A stretch of DNA of 64,000 bases from NCBI GenBank assembly GCA_012727535.1, contig JAAYGU010000147.1:1-64000 (forward strand), in the 5' to 3' direction. The notes under the pieces are model-generated. The model did no database searches. It saw only the letters and a program-made list of their open reading frames with translations, and was not told the DNA's origin. Of this stretch, positions 1 through 9,709 are shown one piece after another. The stretch is from Bacillota bacterium (lineage in GTDB: Bacteria > Bacillota > UBA4882 > UBA10575). The translations under genes and the position numbers were made by a program. Position 1 is the first letter of the stretch; each line of letters opens with the position of its first letter.

Positions 1-20
1 AGAATGTGTATAAGAGACAG
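1..20. other. Nextera transposon-end adapter remnant
   Basis: The first 20 bases end in TGTATAAGAGACAG and match the Tn5 mosaic end used in Nextera libraries (AGATGTGTATAAGAGACAG) apart from one extra A. The serA reading frame resumes exactly at base 21. This is almost certainly uncut library adapter at a contig end and not genomic sequence. Confidence 0.93.
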
Positions 21-327
21 GCTCGGCCGTGGAAATCGTATTCCCATCCGGAGCATTTAAGACGATAATCCCTTTGTTCGTGGCAGCGTCCAGATCGACA
101 TTGTCCACGCCGACCCCAGCCCGGCCAATCACTTTCAGCTTGGTCGCAGCGTTAATAACCTTAGCGTTTACTTTGGTCTGACTACGGATAATTACACCGT
201 CGTAACCGCCGATCTTCGCGATTAGCTCGTCCTCGGGCAAGGTAGCAGAAACCTCGGCTTCAATCCCATTCTCCCGTAAAATCGTCACGGCCTTTTCAGA
301 GACATTATCAAGCACTAAGACTTTCAT
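21..327 (-). CDS. serA: D-3-phosphoglycerate dehydrogenase, N-terminal part (cut by contig end)
   Basis: SerA oxidises 3-phosphoglycerate to 3-phosphohydroxypyruvate with NAD, the first step of serine synthesis. The 102 visible residues begin [17 protein letters not shown] and include the IRSQTKV and [11 protein letters not shown] segments typical of the substrate-binding half of 2-hydroxyacid dehydrogenases. The Rossmann domain, catalytic His and ACT domain lie beyond the contig end. The ATG at 325-327 follows a GGAGG ribosome site. A T-box leader with its own promoter sits directly upstream, so the gene can be expressed apart from the ilv genes that precede it on the same strand. The 5' edge of the contig is adapter, so truncation is technical. 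Confidence 0.95.
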
Positions 328-376
328 TCCGTCACACCTCCAATTTTTTTTGCCAACGTAAAGCTTAAAAGAGAAA

Positions 377-662
377 AGCCTCTCATCCCGATAGGGACGA
401 GAGGCTCGTGGTGCCACCCTACTTTTCTTTGCTGGCGCAAAGACTCACGATCCGAAGGAAACCTCCGAATCAAGGTTAACGGCCTTTTCCGGTCGGAATT
501 ACTTGTCGCCCTGCGCCCGCGGCGCTTGCGATTTCCTTCCGACAGCTCCGGACCGGGAAATCGATTCGCTCACCAGGACAGGCTTTCCACCGACCGCCTG
601 CTCTCTTGACCCTTCAGCGAACACAGTCCTTCATTGCTTTTATGTTACCAGTAATGTATAAA
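377..662 (-). promoter_or_regulatory. T-box leader of serA with terminator
   Basis: On the minus strand the leader ends with the T-box core AGGGTGGCACCACG (407-420), followed by a strong terminator: an AGCCTCTC / GAGAGGCT hairpin (377-406) and a T-rich run. Stem I features AAGAGAG, GGTGGAAAGCCTG and GGTGAGCG occur further upstream. The variable base of the TGGN bulge is C, which pairs with tRNAs whose discriminator base is G, as in tRNA-Ser. Possible Ser specifier triplets (TCG, TCC, AGC) occur on the 3' side of stem I; I cannot decide which one is used. T-box leaders read uncharged tRNA, so serine starvation is the expected signal. Confidence 0.9.
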
Positions 663-692
663 TATTACTTTTAAATGGATGATTTTTTAGTA

Positions 693-721
693 ATTATAGA
701 TGGTTATCTCCCAAAAGTCAA
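693..721 (-). promoter_or_regulatory. Sigma-A promoter for the T-box/serA transcript
   Basis: On the minus strand TTGACT (716-721) and TATAAT (693-698) are separated by 17 nt, close to the housekeeping consensus. The start site would fall near 686, just upstream of the T-box stem I, which separates serA from the ilv transcript. Confidence 0.8.
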
Positions 722-896
722 GCGCCGTTTCTTTAACAATTTATTACCAACCAGCGTAGTCCCTTGTCGCTCGGATTTCCAGAAAACCAAGCGGATGAAT
801 AAAACTCAATCAAGCATTTAAGCCAACCGATCGATCTTAAACAAACCCCAATCTTAAGCCCGGCGCTTTTTCCCCCAGCGCGCCAGGGAGCATCCT

Positions 897-1066
897 TGCC
901 GGCTTGTTGGCAGCTATGCTTCACTGAGTCCGCTCGCGGCGTCAGCAGCAAGCAGAGCAAGGCGAAGGAGGACGGCACGCATAATATTTGATGTATATCG
1001 AGTACCGCCCGGACTGAGCAACGCCGCTATGCGAAGCTGATCACGCCGCCTGCCAACAATCCGGCA
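897..1066. repeat. 170-nt palindromic intergenic element between ilvC and serA
   Basis: The ends form a near-perfect inverted repeat: 17-nt arms at 897-913 and 1050-1066 with one mismatch. Inside, GCTTC (919-923) can pair with GAAGC (1033-1037), CTGAGTCCG (925-933) with CGGACTGAG (1010-1018, one mismatch) and CGTC with GACG around a loop containing AAGGAG. It therefore nests like the 193-213 nt elements elsewhere in the window, but the core sequence is not clearly the same. No convincing gene lies in 722-1082; an 81-codon open frame there has no ribosome site or recognisable protein features. Confidence 0.55.
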
Positions 1067-1082
1067 GATAAATCATGCTGCC

Positions 1083-2093
<1,011 letters not shown>

Positions 2094-2152
2094 TTATCCT
2101 TCAGCCTTCGCGTTGGCCGCGCAACATTTATATGTTGTGAAGGGCGTGACGG

Positions 2153-2641
2153 CTAGCTTTGAACCGCCGAACGCACCATGGCGATCTTACCTGTCCTCAC
2201 CAGTTCCTTTAAACCGAACGGCTTAATGAGCGCGATCATGGCTTCGACTTTATCCTGCGTCCCGGTCACTTCAATGATGAGCGCATCAAGTGACACATCA
2301 ATAATCTTCGCCCGGAAGATTTCAACAATCTGCAAGATCTGCGCTCGGTTGGCACTCGTCGCGCTTACCTTAATCAGGGCCAATTCCCGTTCAACCGCAT
2401 CATCCTTGGTGATATCATTAATCTTAATGACATCGATCAGTTTGTACAGTTGTTTAGTAATCTGCTCAAGCTCGGCTTCATTCTCCGTCTCCACGACTAG
2501 GGTAATCCGTGAGATTTTCGGATCCTCCGTCTGTCCGACGGCAATACTCTCAATATTATAACCACGCCGGCTGTAGAGCCCGGCGATCCGCGTCATGACC
2601 CCTGGTTGGTTAACCACCAGCATAGCTAGAGTGTGTTTCAT
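2153..2641 (-). CDS. ilvN: Acetolactate synthase small (regulatory) subunit
   Basis: This is the regulatory subunit of acetohydroxyacid synthase; it binds valine and stimulates the catalytic IlvB subunit. The 162 residues begin [21 protein letters not shown], the start of an ACT domain, with a second ACT-like half from about residue 80. The start codon overlaps the ilvB stop (2638-2641, ATGA), so the two subunits are translationally coupled. Length and layout match the family. Confidence 0.96.
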   Translation of the reverse strand: MKHTLAMLVVNQPGVMTRIAGLYSRRGYNIESIAVGQTEDPKISRITLVVETENEAELEQITKQLYKLIDVIKINDITKDDAVERELALIKVSATSANRAQILQIVEIFRAKIIDVSLDALIIEVTGTQDKVEAMIALIKPFGLKELVRTGKIAMVRSAVQS

Positions 2642-4311
2642 GTTTCTCCCACCCCCAACATTTGATCGATGGGACCATTCGGAGGAACCATCGGCAGAAC
2701 ATTTACCTCCGGATGAACCAGGCAGTTCAGGAGCGCCGGGCCTTGATGCTCTAATACTGCTTGGAGGAGCTCTCTGAGTTCTTCTGGTTTTTCTGCCGTA
2801 TAGGCTTTGATCCCATAAGCTTCAGCCAGTTTGGTAAAGTCGGGGTTCGTTAAGGCTACCTGTGAATAGCGTTTTTCAAAGAATAGTTCCTGCCATTGAC
2901 GGACCATCCCGAGATATCCGTTGTTCAGAATGATGATTTTCACTGGTAGTTGGTAACTGGCAATGGTGGCCAATTCTTGAATGTTCATTTGAATACTACC
3001 ATCACCGGCCAGATCAATAACCAGGCGGTCCGGATTGCCCACCTGGGCACCGATCGCCGCCGGGAAACCAAACCCCATGGTCCCTAGTCCGCCGGAGGTG
3101 ATGAGCGAGCGGGGTCGAGTAAATTGGTAGTACTGGGCGGTCCACATCTGGTGCTGCCCCACCTCGGTACAGATGATCGCGTCCCCCTTCGTCAACGCGC
3201 ACAACTCCTCAATGACAGCCTGTGGCATGATCGTTCCTTCCTGAGGCTGATAGGCCAGAGGATACTGCTTTTTCCACCGCTCAACCGTCTCGAGCCATTC
3301 CTCGTAACGACCTGGCGACAACTGCGGCAGGAGGGCAGAGATAATATTTTTGATGTCGCCCACAATCGGGATGTCGACCCGGACGTTTTTACCGATCTCC
3401 GCCGGATCAATATCCAGGTGGATAATCTGGGCATGCGGAGCAAAGGCGTTAATATCCCCGGTCACCCGGTCATCAAAGCGGGCGCCAATCGCCAGTAAAA
3501 GATCACAATTGGTGACCGCGTAATTAGCAGCGGCGGTCCCGTGCATCCCCAACATACCTAAAAACAAGGGATGGTTGCTGGGAAAGGCGGTTAAACCCAT
3601 TAAAGTAGTGGTCACCGGGATCTGGGTTTTCTCCGCCAGACGGAGGAGTTCCTGTTCCGCCCCGGAGGAGATAACTCCGCCGCCGGCATAGATTAATGGT
3701 CTGTTTGCCGCGGCCAGGGCAGCACTCGCCGCTTTAATCTGCTTGGCATTCCCTTCATAGTTTGGTTTATAACCAGGTAGGTTAACAGTCTTTGGATAAG
3801 AATAATTAAGATGACCGACACTGACGTCCTTAGGAAGATCGATTAAAACTGGACCCGGTCGGCCAGTAGTCGCGATATGGAATGCCTCCTTGATAATCCG
3901 CGGCAAGTCGGAGACTTTTTTCACAAGATAATTATGCTTGGTAATCGGCATCGTAATGCCAGTAATATCAGCTTCCTGGAAAGAATCCCTTCCCAACATC
4001 GTGGTGGACACCTGCCCGGTAAAGGCAATCACGGGCACTGAATCCATATAGGCGGTCGCCAGCCCGGTAACTAGGTTAGTAGCGCCCGGCCCGGAAGTAG
4101 CAAGACAGACTCCGGGTTTCCCTGTTGATCGGGCATAACCGGCGGCGGCGTGTACAGCGCCCTGTTCGTGGCGGGTAAGAATATGAGGAAAATCCTTCTG
4201 GTAAATCATATCATAGACCGGAATCACCGCTCCCCCCGGATAACCGAAGATCACATCCACCCCTTCGCGGCGTAGACTTTCCAAGAGCGCTTCCGCACCG
4301 GTGATTTTCAT
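2638..4311 (-). CDS. ilvB: Acetolactate synthase large (catalytic) subunit
   Basis: IlvB is the thiamine-diphosphate and FAD-dependent subunit that condenses pyruvate with pyruvate or 2-oxobutyrate. The chain starts [19 protein letters not shown] and shows [12 protein letters not shown], the catalytic Glu region [15 protein letters not shown] and the C-terminal GDGS...NN thiamine-diphosphate motif near residue 430. The open frame extends 17 codons further up, but the ATG at 4309-4311 has the good ribosome site AAGGAGGG at 4318-4330 and matches family N-termini. It is the first gene of ilvBNC, behind a strong promoter and a leader of about 185 nt. Confidence 0.97.
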   Translation of the reverse strand: MKITGAEALLESLRREGVDVIFGYPGGAVIPVYDMIYQKDFPHILTRHEQGAVHAAAGYARSTGKPGVCLATSGPGATNLVTGLATAYMDSVPVIAFTGQVSTTMLGRDSFQEADITGITMPITKHNYLVKKVSDLPRIIKEAFHIATTGRPGPVLIDLPKDVSVGHLNYSYPKTVNLPGYKPNYEGNAKQIKAASAALAAANRPLIYAGGGVISSGAEQELLRLAEKTQIPVTTTLMGLTAFPSNHPLFLGMLGMHGTAAANYAVTNCDLLLAIGARFDDRVTGDINAFAPHAQIIHLDIDPAEIGKNVRVDIPIVGDIKNIISALLPQLSPGRYEEWLETVERWKKQYPLAYQPQEGTIMPQAVIEELCALTKGDAIICTEVGQHQMWTAQYYQFTRPRSLITSGGLGTMGFGFPAAIGAQVGNPDRLVIDLAGDGSIQMNIQELATIASYQLPVKIIILNNGYLGMVRQWQELFFEKRYSQVALTNPDFTKLAEAYGIKAYTAEKPEELRELLQAVLEHQGPALLNCLVHPEVNVLPMVPPNGPIDQMLGVGET

Positions 4312-4376
4312 CGGTAGGTTCCCTCCTTCTACTCTGATCTTCTCCGTCAGTAAGTAAACCATGCTTAAAAAAGGTT

Positions 4377-4431
4377 AAAAAAAACGGGCGACCTTCAACC
4401 GTCAGCGGCGTCGATCTTCAACGTCATCGAC
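4377..4431 (-). promoter_or_regulatory. ilvB leader: hairpin, tandem imperfect repeat and U8 run
   Basis: The transcribed leader contains GTCGAT / ATCGAC closing a 10-nt loop (4410-4431). Two imperfect copies of TGACG(G)TTGAAGRTCG follow one another, then eight T residues (4377-4384). A ten-codon open frame starting ATGACGTTGAAG lies downstream of GGGAGG. It is not rich in Ile, Leu or Val codons, so a classical leader peptide is not supported. Attenuation is possible but unproven. Confidence 0.4.
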
Positions 4432-4502
4432 TTTTAAAAGCCTCCCTGTATATCCTCTCGACCTATCTCTGTAAATATAGGTGTTTAAGGAATATTTATA
4501 CC

Positions 4503-4531
4503 AATATATCCACTTTTTAATCTTTTGTCAA
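4503..4531 (-). promoter_or_regulatory. Sigma-A promoter of ilvBNC
   Basis: On the minus strand TTGACA (4526-4531) and TATATT (4503-4508) are spaced by 17 nt. The start site near 4496 leaves a leader of about 185 nt before the ilvB ATG. Confidence 0.8.
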
Positions 4532-4568
4532 GCGCAAATACAAAGTTTACAAGAAAATCACAATCCCT

Positions 4569-6605
4569 TTATTGGCACCTCACTTGATAAATATTCTCAA
4601 TGGTTTCCCCCTGGTCTTCCCAGGTGAGGGTCAGGGTGTACACCCCAGCCATCATTAATTCCACGGAAACCTCCTTGAGGATGATGCTTTCTTGATCAGA
4701 AGACGGCTTCACTGTCCATTGATCCTTCCACACCAAGTGGCCACGTGGATCAGTCAGGCGCGCTTTCACTGGAACCACCGGTAGATTAGTCCCCTGTTGA
4801 TCATTGCTAAAACAGATCGGACACTGCAGAATCGTTCTTACCCGGTAACGTTCTTGTGGGAGCAGAGCAAAGACATAGACCGGACGGTAACAGAGCGCCA
4901 CCAGATTGAAACTTGTCTTCGGCACCCCCTGCCAGTCGACAATCGACCAGGAAAGGCCCGGTTGCAAATCACGGAAGCTGTGGAGCAGCATCCCGCCGGT
5001 AGGATTATATTTATGAAAACGTAAGCGGTCAATGTAAAAGCGGAGCGTCTCCCCTTGTTCCCTTTCACTGAGTGCTTTTAACTCACCCACAGTTTTCGCT
5101 CGTTTCCACGAGGCCGGGATCTCTTCGGGACTGACCAGTGCCGGTTTGCTTTCATCTTGTTCTGCCGGTGAATAGCTTTTCCGCCCAAACCAGGAAACAA
5201 ACCGGAGTGATCGTTTCCGGCTTCCGACGCGGTAACGGTTAAACTTAAAGATTTCGGCCGGGAAGTCAAAATGAAAACCGGTATCGGCCGGTACCGTAAT
5301 ACCCCGCCCCCCGGAGAGAGGAAACACCGGGCGGCTTGGATCCAGTTCGCTTAAACGGGCGGCCAACTTTTTAACTTGTGCGCTAAACGGAGGTTTAACC
5401 GGCTCCTGCACCTCTTCATAGCCGCTTTTATTCGCGATCGTCCATAAAACAACCGAGGGATGGTTGCCTAAAAAACGATACATCTCTTCCAATTGTTGAA
5501 AAGCTCCAGTGAGATAAAGTAAGGGACGGCTGGTGTTGAGCGGGAAATCTTGCCAAACGAGAATCCCTGCGGCATCCATGGCCTGATAAAACTGTGGTTT
5601 TTGGATATGTTTATAGCAACGGACGATATTCTGGTAGCTCTGTTTTAAAAGTTTAATCTCGTTTTCATAGGTTTCGAGCCCGACCTTACTCAGATATAAA
5701 GCCGGTGGTAAGTAGTTTGAACCTTTCAGAAAAAGCCGCTCCCCGTTTAAGTATGGGATGAGGTTTTTTACGGTAAAGACCCGGAAGCCGACCACCGTTT
5801 CGACCTGGTCCCACTTGTCTGTCCGGTTAACTAGGGCAAGGGTAGCCCGGTAAAGGTAAGGTGTACCTAAATCCCAGGTTTGCCAGAGTTGGACTCCTTT
5901 AAGCTCAAACTGTTGTTGCACGGTATTAAGCCCAGGCTGCAAATCAAGTTGAAATTCACGCTCAAAACTTAGACTGGCAAAGTTTTCCGGGTCCAACTTT
6001 AAAGCGGCGGAGATTTTGGTCGCGGCGGTCGAATAAACCTCCATACTCAGGGTGACCAGCGCACCCTCCCCGGTCAGTTGGTCAGTACGTAGATTCCAGC
6101 TCTCCACATAAGCCGGGCCGCTACTTATAATCCGGATTGGTTGCCAGAGCCCCCCAGGATTATAATCCGGGGGAAAAACTTGGTCACTCGCGAAAACACC
6201 AGTCAAGAAGGTATCAGCCATTCCTTCCGGTTGCCGACCGGGTGATTCCACTTCCAGGAGTAATTGGTTCTCGGCTTTTAAATAGGGGGTAATATTAAAA
6301 CATGCCGGATAAAAATACCCTTCTCTCCCACCTAAGGCATAATTATTAAGATATGCCCGGTATTTGTAGAAAACCCCACCGATCTCCAGGCGATAAATCC
6401 GATCGGCCTGCGGGGAAAAAGTAAAATTCCGCCGGTAGACCATCTTCCCAGAATAATGAGTAAATGCCCCGTTTTCCTGCCAATGAGCAGGAATTTCTTG
6501 TTTCACCCAACCTTCTTCGGGTACCGCTTCACTCATCCACAAACCGCTAAACTCAGCCACGGGATGTAATTCCCAAGTGCCGTTTAGACTAAATGTTTCC
6601 AGCAA
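4569..6605 (-). CDS. GH2-like protein lacking both catalytic glutamates
   Basis: The 678 residues have the layout of glycoside hydrolase family 2 (beta-galactosidase/mannosidase type). There is a jelly-roll N-domain (LNGTWELHP, YRRNFTF, NPGGLWQPIRI), an Ig-like domain, a TIM barrel from about residue 285 (FLKGSNYLPP) and an Ig-like C-terminal part. In active GH2 enzymes the acid/base is the Glu of the NHPSV..W...NE motif; here the text is NHPSVVLWTIANKSG, with Lys (AAA) at that place. The nucleophile Glu of the (S/T)EFG strand is replaced by Trp in RFVSWFGRKSY. No signal peptide is visible, and no sugar genes are adjacent. It is probably a non-catalytic or altered GH2 homologue; the substrate is unknown. 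Confidence 0.8.
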   Translation of the reverse strand: MLETFSLNGTWELHPVAEFSGLWMSEAVPEEGWVKQEIPAHWQENGAFTHYSGKMVYRRNFTFSPQADRIYRLEIGGVFYKYRAYLNNYALGGREGYFYPACFNITPYLKAENQLLLEVESPGRQPEGMADTFLTGVFASDQVFPPDYNPGGLWQPIRIISSGPAYVESWNLRTDQLTGEGALVTLSMEVYSTAATKISAALKLDPENFASLSFEREFQLDLQPGLNTVQQQFELKGVQLWQTWDLGTPYLYRATLALVNRTDKWDQVETVVGFRVFTVKNLIPYLNGERLFLKGSNYLPPALYLSKVGLETYENEIKLLKQSYQNIVRCYKHIQKPQFYQAMDAAGILVWQDFPLNTSRPLLYLTGAFQQLEEMYRFLGNHPSVVLWTIANKSGYEEVQEPVKPPFSAQVKKLAARLSELDPSRPVFPLSGGRGITVPADTGFHFDFPAEIFKFNRYRVGSRKRSLRFVSWFGRKSYSPAEQDESKPALVSPEEIPASWKRAKTVGELKALSEREQGETLRFYIDRLRFHKYNPTGGMLLHSFRDLQPGLSWSIVDWQGVPKTSFNLVALCYRPVYVFALLPQERYRVRTILQCPICFSNDQQGTNLPVVPVKARLTDPRGHLVWKDQWTVKPSSDQESIILKEVSVELMMAGVYTLTLTWEDQGETIENIYQVRCQ

Positions 6606-6777
6606 AACGCTACCCCCTTCTTGTTGCCACCGTTTTCTAACCTCGATCCGCCCTTATTTTTTAGTTCATCCTCCAGTCAGCGGATATTCATCAATTTTTA
6701 ACCACTACTTAGTTATTTGGGCATCCGATGGGGATTTCCTTCATTGATTTGATAATTTTTCTCTACAGTGGTATATC

Positions 6778-7839
6778 CTATGTTGACACTTGGGCTTTTA
6801 TGGGGATTAATTTTGGCGCTCCGGAGCGAAAGGTCAGGGGCAGCCAGCGGCCCTTGACCAACTCCTGCTCTTCTTTGCCAGTCACCATTTTGAGGAGCAA
6901 CCCATTGGTGGTCTTCACTTCCAGATAGTAACCATGACCAAGGTACTCCAGGGTAACTAGCTCACCGGTGAACAGGGGGGTATGATCGGTGATCATTACA
7001 TCTTCGGGGCGGATCATTAACAGGTAAGAACCGGGTTTCTGCTTACTCCCCGGCATAGTAAAAACCGTGGCCTCGTCGAAAGTAATTGTTATCCCGGCGT
7101 CAGTTGACTGAACCTCACAAGGAATCAAGTTGGCATCGCCTAAAAACTCGGCAACAAAGGAATGGACGGGGTTACAATAGACCTCCGCCGCCGTTCCGAT
7201 CTGCATGATGCGCCCGTTTTTCATCACGGCTAAACGTGCGGAGAGCGAAAGCGCCTCTTCTTGCTGATGGGTAACAAAGATGGTGGTAAAACCCAGCCGT
7301 TCTTGTAGCTCGCGCAGTTCCCGCCGCAAGCGCCGCCTGATTCCGTAATCCAACGCGGCAAAGGGTTCATCCATCAATAGTAAGCAAGGCTGGGGTGCCA
7401 GCGCCCGGGCCAGCGCCACCCGTTGTCGTTCCCCCCCGGAAAGTTCCTGGATATTGCGGTTTTTTAATCCTTCGATTTCAAAAAGGGCTAATAACTCCTC
7501 CACCCTTGCTCTCCGCTGCTCTACCGGTAGGCGTCGGACTTTTAACCCATATTCAATATTACCGGCCACTGTTAGATGGGGAAAAAGGGCATAATCCTGA
7601 AAGACCAAACCAATCTTGCGGTCGGCCGGCGAAACCGCCGTCACATCCCACCCATCCAGAATAATCCGCCCCCGGTCGGGCTGTTCCAGCCCGGAGATGA
7701 GCCGGAGAAGCGTAGTTTTCCCGCATCCACTAGGGCCGACTAAAGAGAAAAACTCCCCTTCAGAAACGGTAAATTCCGCAACAAGCTGGAAACCCGGGTA
7801 GTTCTTCTCGACCTCGATCTGCAAGTAATCTTTGTTCAT
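6778..7839 (-). CDS. thiQ: Thiamine ABC transporter ATP-binding protein
   Basis: This is the ATPase of a thiamine or thiamine-precursor importer, at the inner face of the membrane. The Walker A motif GPSGCGKTTLLR is near residue 34, the Q-loop VFQDYALFPH near 79, the signature ELSGGERQRVALARAL near 128 and Walker B LLLMDEPFAALD near 150. From about residue 240 there is a TOBE-type domain. At 353 residues it is longer than E. coli ThiQ because of that domain. Assignment to thiamine comes from its position behind thiB and thiP in a TPP-riboswitch operon; by sequence alone it could be an iron or polyamine-type ATPase. Confidence 0.85.
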   Translation of the reverse strand: MNKDYLQIEVEKNYPGFQLVAEFTVSEGEFFSLVGPSGCGKTTLLRLISGLEQPDRGRIILDGWDVTAVSPADRKIGLVFQDYALFPHLTVAGNIEYGLKVRRLPVEQRRARVEELLALFEIEGLKNRNIQELSGGERQRVALARALAPQPCLLLMDEPFAALDYGIRRRLRRELRELQERLGFTTIFVTHQQEEALSLSARLAVMKNGRIMQIGTAAEVYCNPVHSFVAEFLGDANLIPCEVQSTDAGITITFDEATVFTMPGSKQKPGSYLLMIRPEDVMITDHTPLFTGELVTLEYLGHGYYLEVKTTNGLLLKMVTGKEEQELVKGRWLPLTFRSGAPKLIPIKAQVST

Positions 7840-7870
7840 TCTATTCTCACCTATACAGTCATTTCACCAC

Positions 7871-7950
7871 ATCTTACTTTAGCTTCTCAGTTACTTCTCA
7901 CTTCTCAGTTTCCACTTCCAACGTCTTACTACTCACTTCCTACTTCCCAG
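7871..7950 (-). repeat. Purine-rich heptamer-like repeat in the thiP-thiQ spacer
   Basis: Read on the minus strand, the 205-nt spacer between thiP and thiQ contains repeated GAAGTGA/GAGAAGT units with almost only purines and T. It has no open frame. Similar degenerate units occur in intergenic DNA of some Clostridia, which is recollection and not checked. The spacer interrupts an otherwise tightly packed operon. Confidence 0.5.
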
Positions 7951-8044
7951 CCAGGCAGGAATATAAGCTTTGCATAGACCCCAGTACTACTCATATCTTC
8001 ACTAAAATCTAACTTACAACCTCTCTTTCAAACCCCGCGAATCT

Positions 8045-9709
8045 TCATACGTGGTCCTCCAACTTCCCGGCATCGACTAGGCTAAAGAGTATGAGTGACA
8101 ATAAGATAAAGACCGTCCCCAAAGCAGTCGCCAGCGGAAAATGATAATGGCCGATTAAACGATAGACCGCCACCGAAAGGGTGACCAGCTTCCCTTGGCC
8201 TAAAACCAGGACGGCGGAGAGATCTCCCAACGACAAGGCTGCCCCGTAGGCCAGGGCACTGCCCAACGCACGTTTTAATAACGGAAACTCGGCCGTCCAA
8301 AAGAGTTCCCGGCCGGTTGCCCCCAGCAATTGAGCAGCCTCTAATAGCTCCTCCCCCAGTTCCCGCCGGGCAGTGCGGAGAATCGAATAAACAAGTGGAA
8401 AAGCCAAAAAGACCTGTGCCCAAATGAGCAAGACCCAGGTGGGGAGGGCTCGACCGGTAAGATTAATCAAACCAAAGGCAAAAGTGAGAAAGGAGACACC
8501 CGTTGGCAGTTGCAGCCAAAGGTCAGATCGATCCCAGCGGTACCGGCGGCGTTGTTTCGCTACTAGGTCGGCGAGGAGAACCGTGATTAAGGCAACCACG
8601 ACGGCCAACAGGAAACTGGTTACTACAACCGAAACCAGCCTTTGACCAACGGCAAAGCGGAATTCTTCCCTAAAAAGCAGCCGGTAGTTCTCCAGCGTCC
8701 AGGCCCCGGCCGCCTGGCCCCGTTGTTGGAAGGAACGAATTGAGACCAACAATAACGGCAATACAAAAAAGAGCAAGGTTGCGACCAGATAGACGAGGAA
8801 AAAGAGCGCGCGACACCTGTGCCGTTTCAGGCTAAGCGGGGGGAGATAACTAAGCTCCCCGCTGTACCGACGGGCGTTCCGCCCCGTCCAGTTCTGGACC
8901 GCTAAGACCCCCGCCAGAAAAAGGAGTTGCAACCCTGCCAACATACTAGCCCGGTCAAAATTGAGCTTATGATTGTACTCAATATAAATCAGGACTTCAA
9001 AGGTTTGATATAAATAGCCACCCAGAACCAGCACGACCGTAAAACCAAGAAATGAATAGAGAAAAACCAGGGTAAATAAATAACCGACCGTCGGTAGAAG
9101 CAAGGGCAGGATGATCCGGAACCAGGTTTCGAATTTCGAGGCGCCGAGCATCAAGGAGGCCTCTTCCAGCCGCGGGTTGAGCCGTTCCCAACGTTCTCCA
9201 AGCATCCGCAGGCAAAACGAGAAGTTGTAGAAGACATGGGCCAAGACGATCCCTTTAAACCCATATAACTCGGTGAATGTCACTGTTCTCCCGGGAAAGA
9301 GGTAGGCCAGTAGTTGATTGAAAAAGCCGTTCCGTCCGTAAAAGACCACCATCCCCAAGACCACTAGGATCCCCGGAAGCATGAACGGGATAATCATCAT
9401 ACTGCGCAAGAGCCTTTTACCCGGAAAATCGTATCGACCAAAGAAGTAAGCGCCGGGTAAAGCCAACAGTAGACTGAACAAAGCGCTCAGCAAGGCCTGT
9501 TTGGTCGTGAACGTGAGCACCTTCAGCGTCTGTTCTGAACTGAGCAAGCCGAGCAGCGCCGTCCAGGCGTTTCGGCCAAGGAACGCCCGGCTTAAGACAG
9601 ATAAAACCGGCAGGTAAAAAAGGCACAGTAAAACATAGTAAAGAACTGACCGGCCGCCTCTTTTCTCTCCTCTCTCCTTTTTCCGGGCAAGAGACGAGAA
9701 CCGCTTCAT
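8045..9709 (-). CDS. thiP: Thiamine ABC transporter permease, two fused membrane domains
   Basis: This integral membrane permease of 554 residues contains two binding-protein-dependent transport domains in one chain, as in ThiP and FbpB. Two EAA loops are visible, LEEASLMLGASKFETW near residue 195 and LLEAAQLLGATGRELFW near 460. About twelve hydrophobic segments are spread over the chain. Its start overlaps the thiB stop by four bases (9706-9709), so translation is coupled. The TPP riboswitch upstream of thiB points to thiamine or a related compound as cargo. Confidence 0.9.
   Translation of the reverse strand: MKRFSSLARKKERGEKRGGRSVLYYVLLCLFYLPVLSVLSRAFLGRNAWTALLGLLSSEQTLKVLTFTTKQALLSALFSLLLALPGAYFFGRYDFPGKRLLRSMMIIPFMLPGILVVLGMVVFYGRNGFFNQLLAYLFPGRTVTFTELYGFKGIVLAHVFYNFSFCLRMLGERWERLNPRLEEASLMLGASKFETWFRIILPLLLPTVGYLFTLVFLYSFLGFTVVLVLGGYLYQTFEVLIYIEYNHKLNFDRASMLAGLQLLFLAGVLAVQNWTGRNARRYSGELSYLPPLSLKRHRCRALFFLVYLVATLLFFVLPLLLVSIRSFQQRGQAAGAWTLENYRLLFREEFRFAVGQRLVSVVVTSFLLAVVVALITVLLADLVAKQRRRYRWDRSDLWLQLPTGVSFLTFAFGLINLTGRALPTWVLLIWAQVFLAFPLVYSILRTARRELGEELLEAAQLLGATGRELFWTAEFPLLKRALGSALAYGAALSLGDLSAVLVLGQGKLVTLSVAVYRLIGHYHFPLATALGTVFILLSLILFSLVDAGKLEDHV

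Noticed and set aside
733-978. 81-codon minus-strand open frame between ilvC and serA
   Set aside because: No ribosome site, low-complexity composition, and it overlaps the palindromic element; no protein family features.
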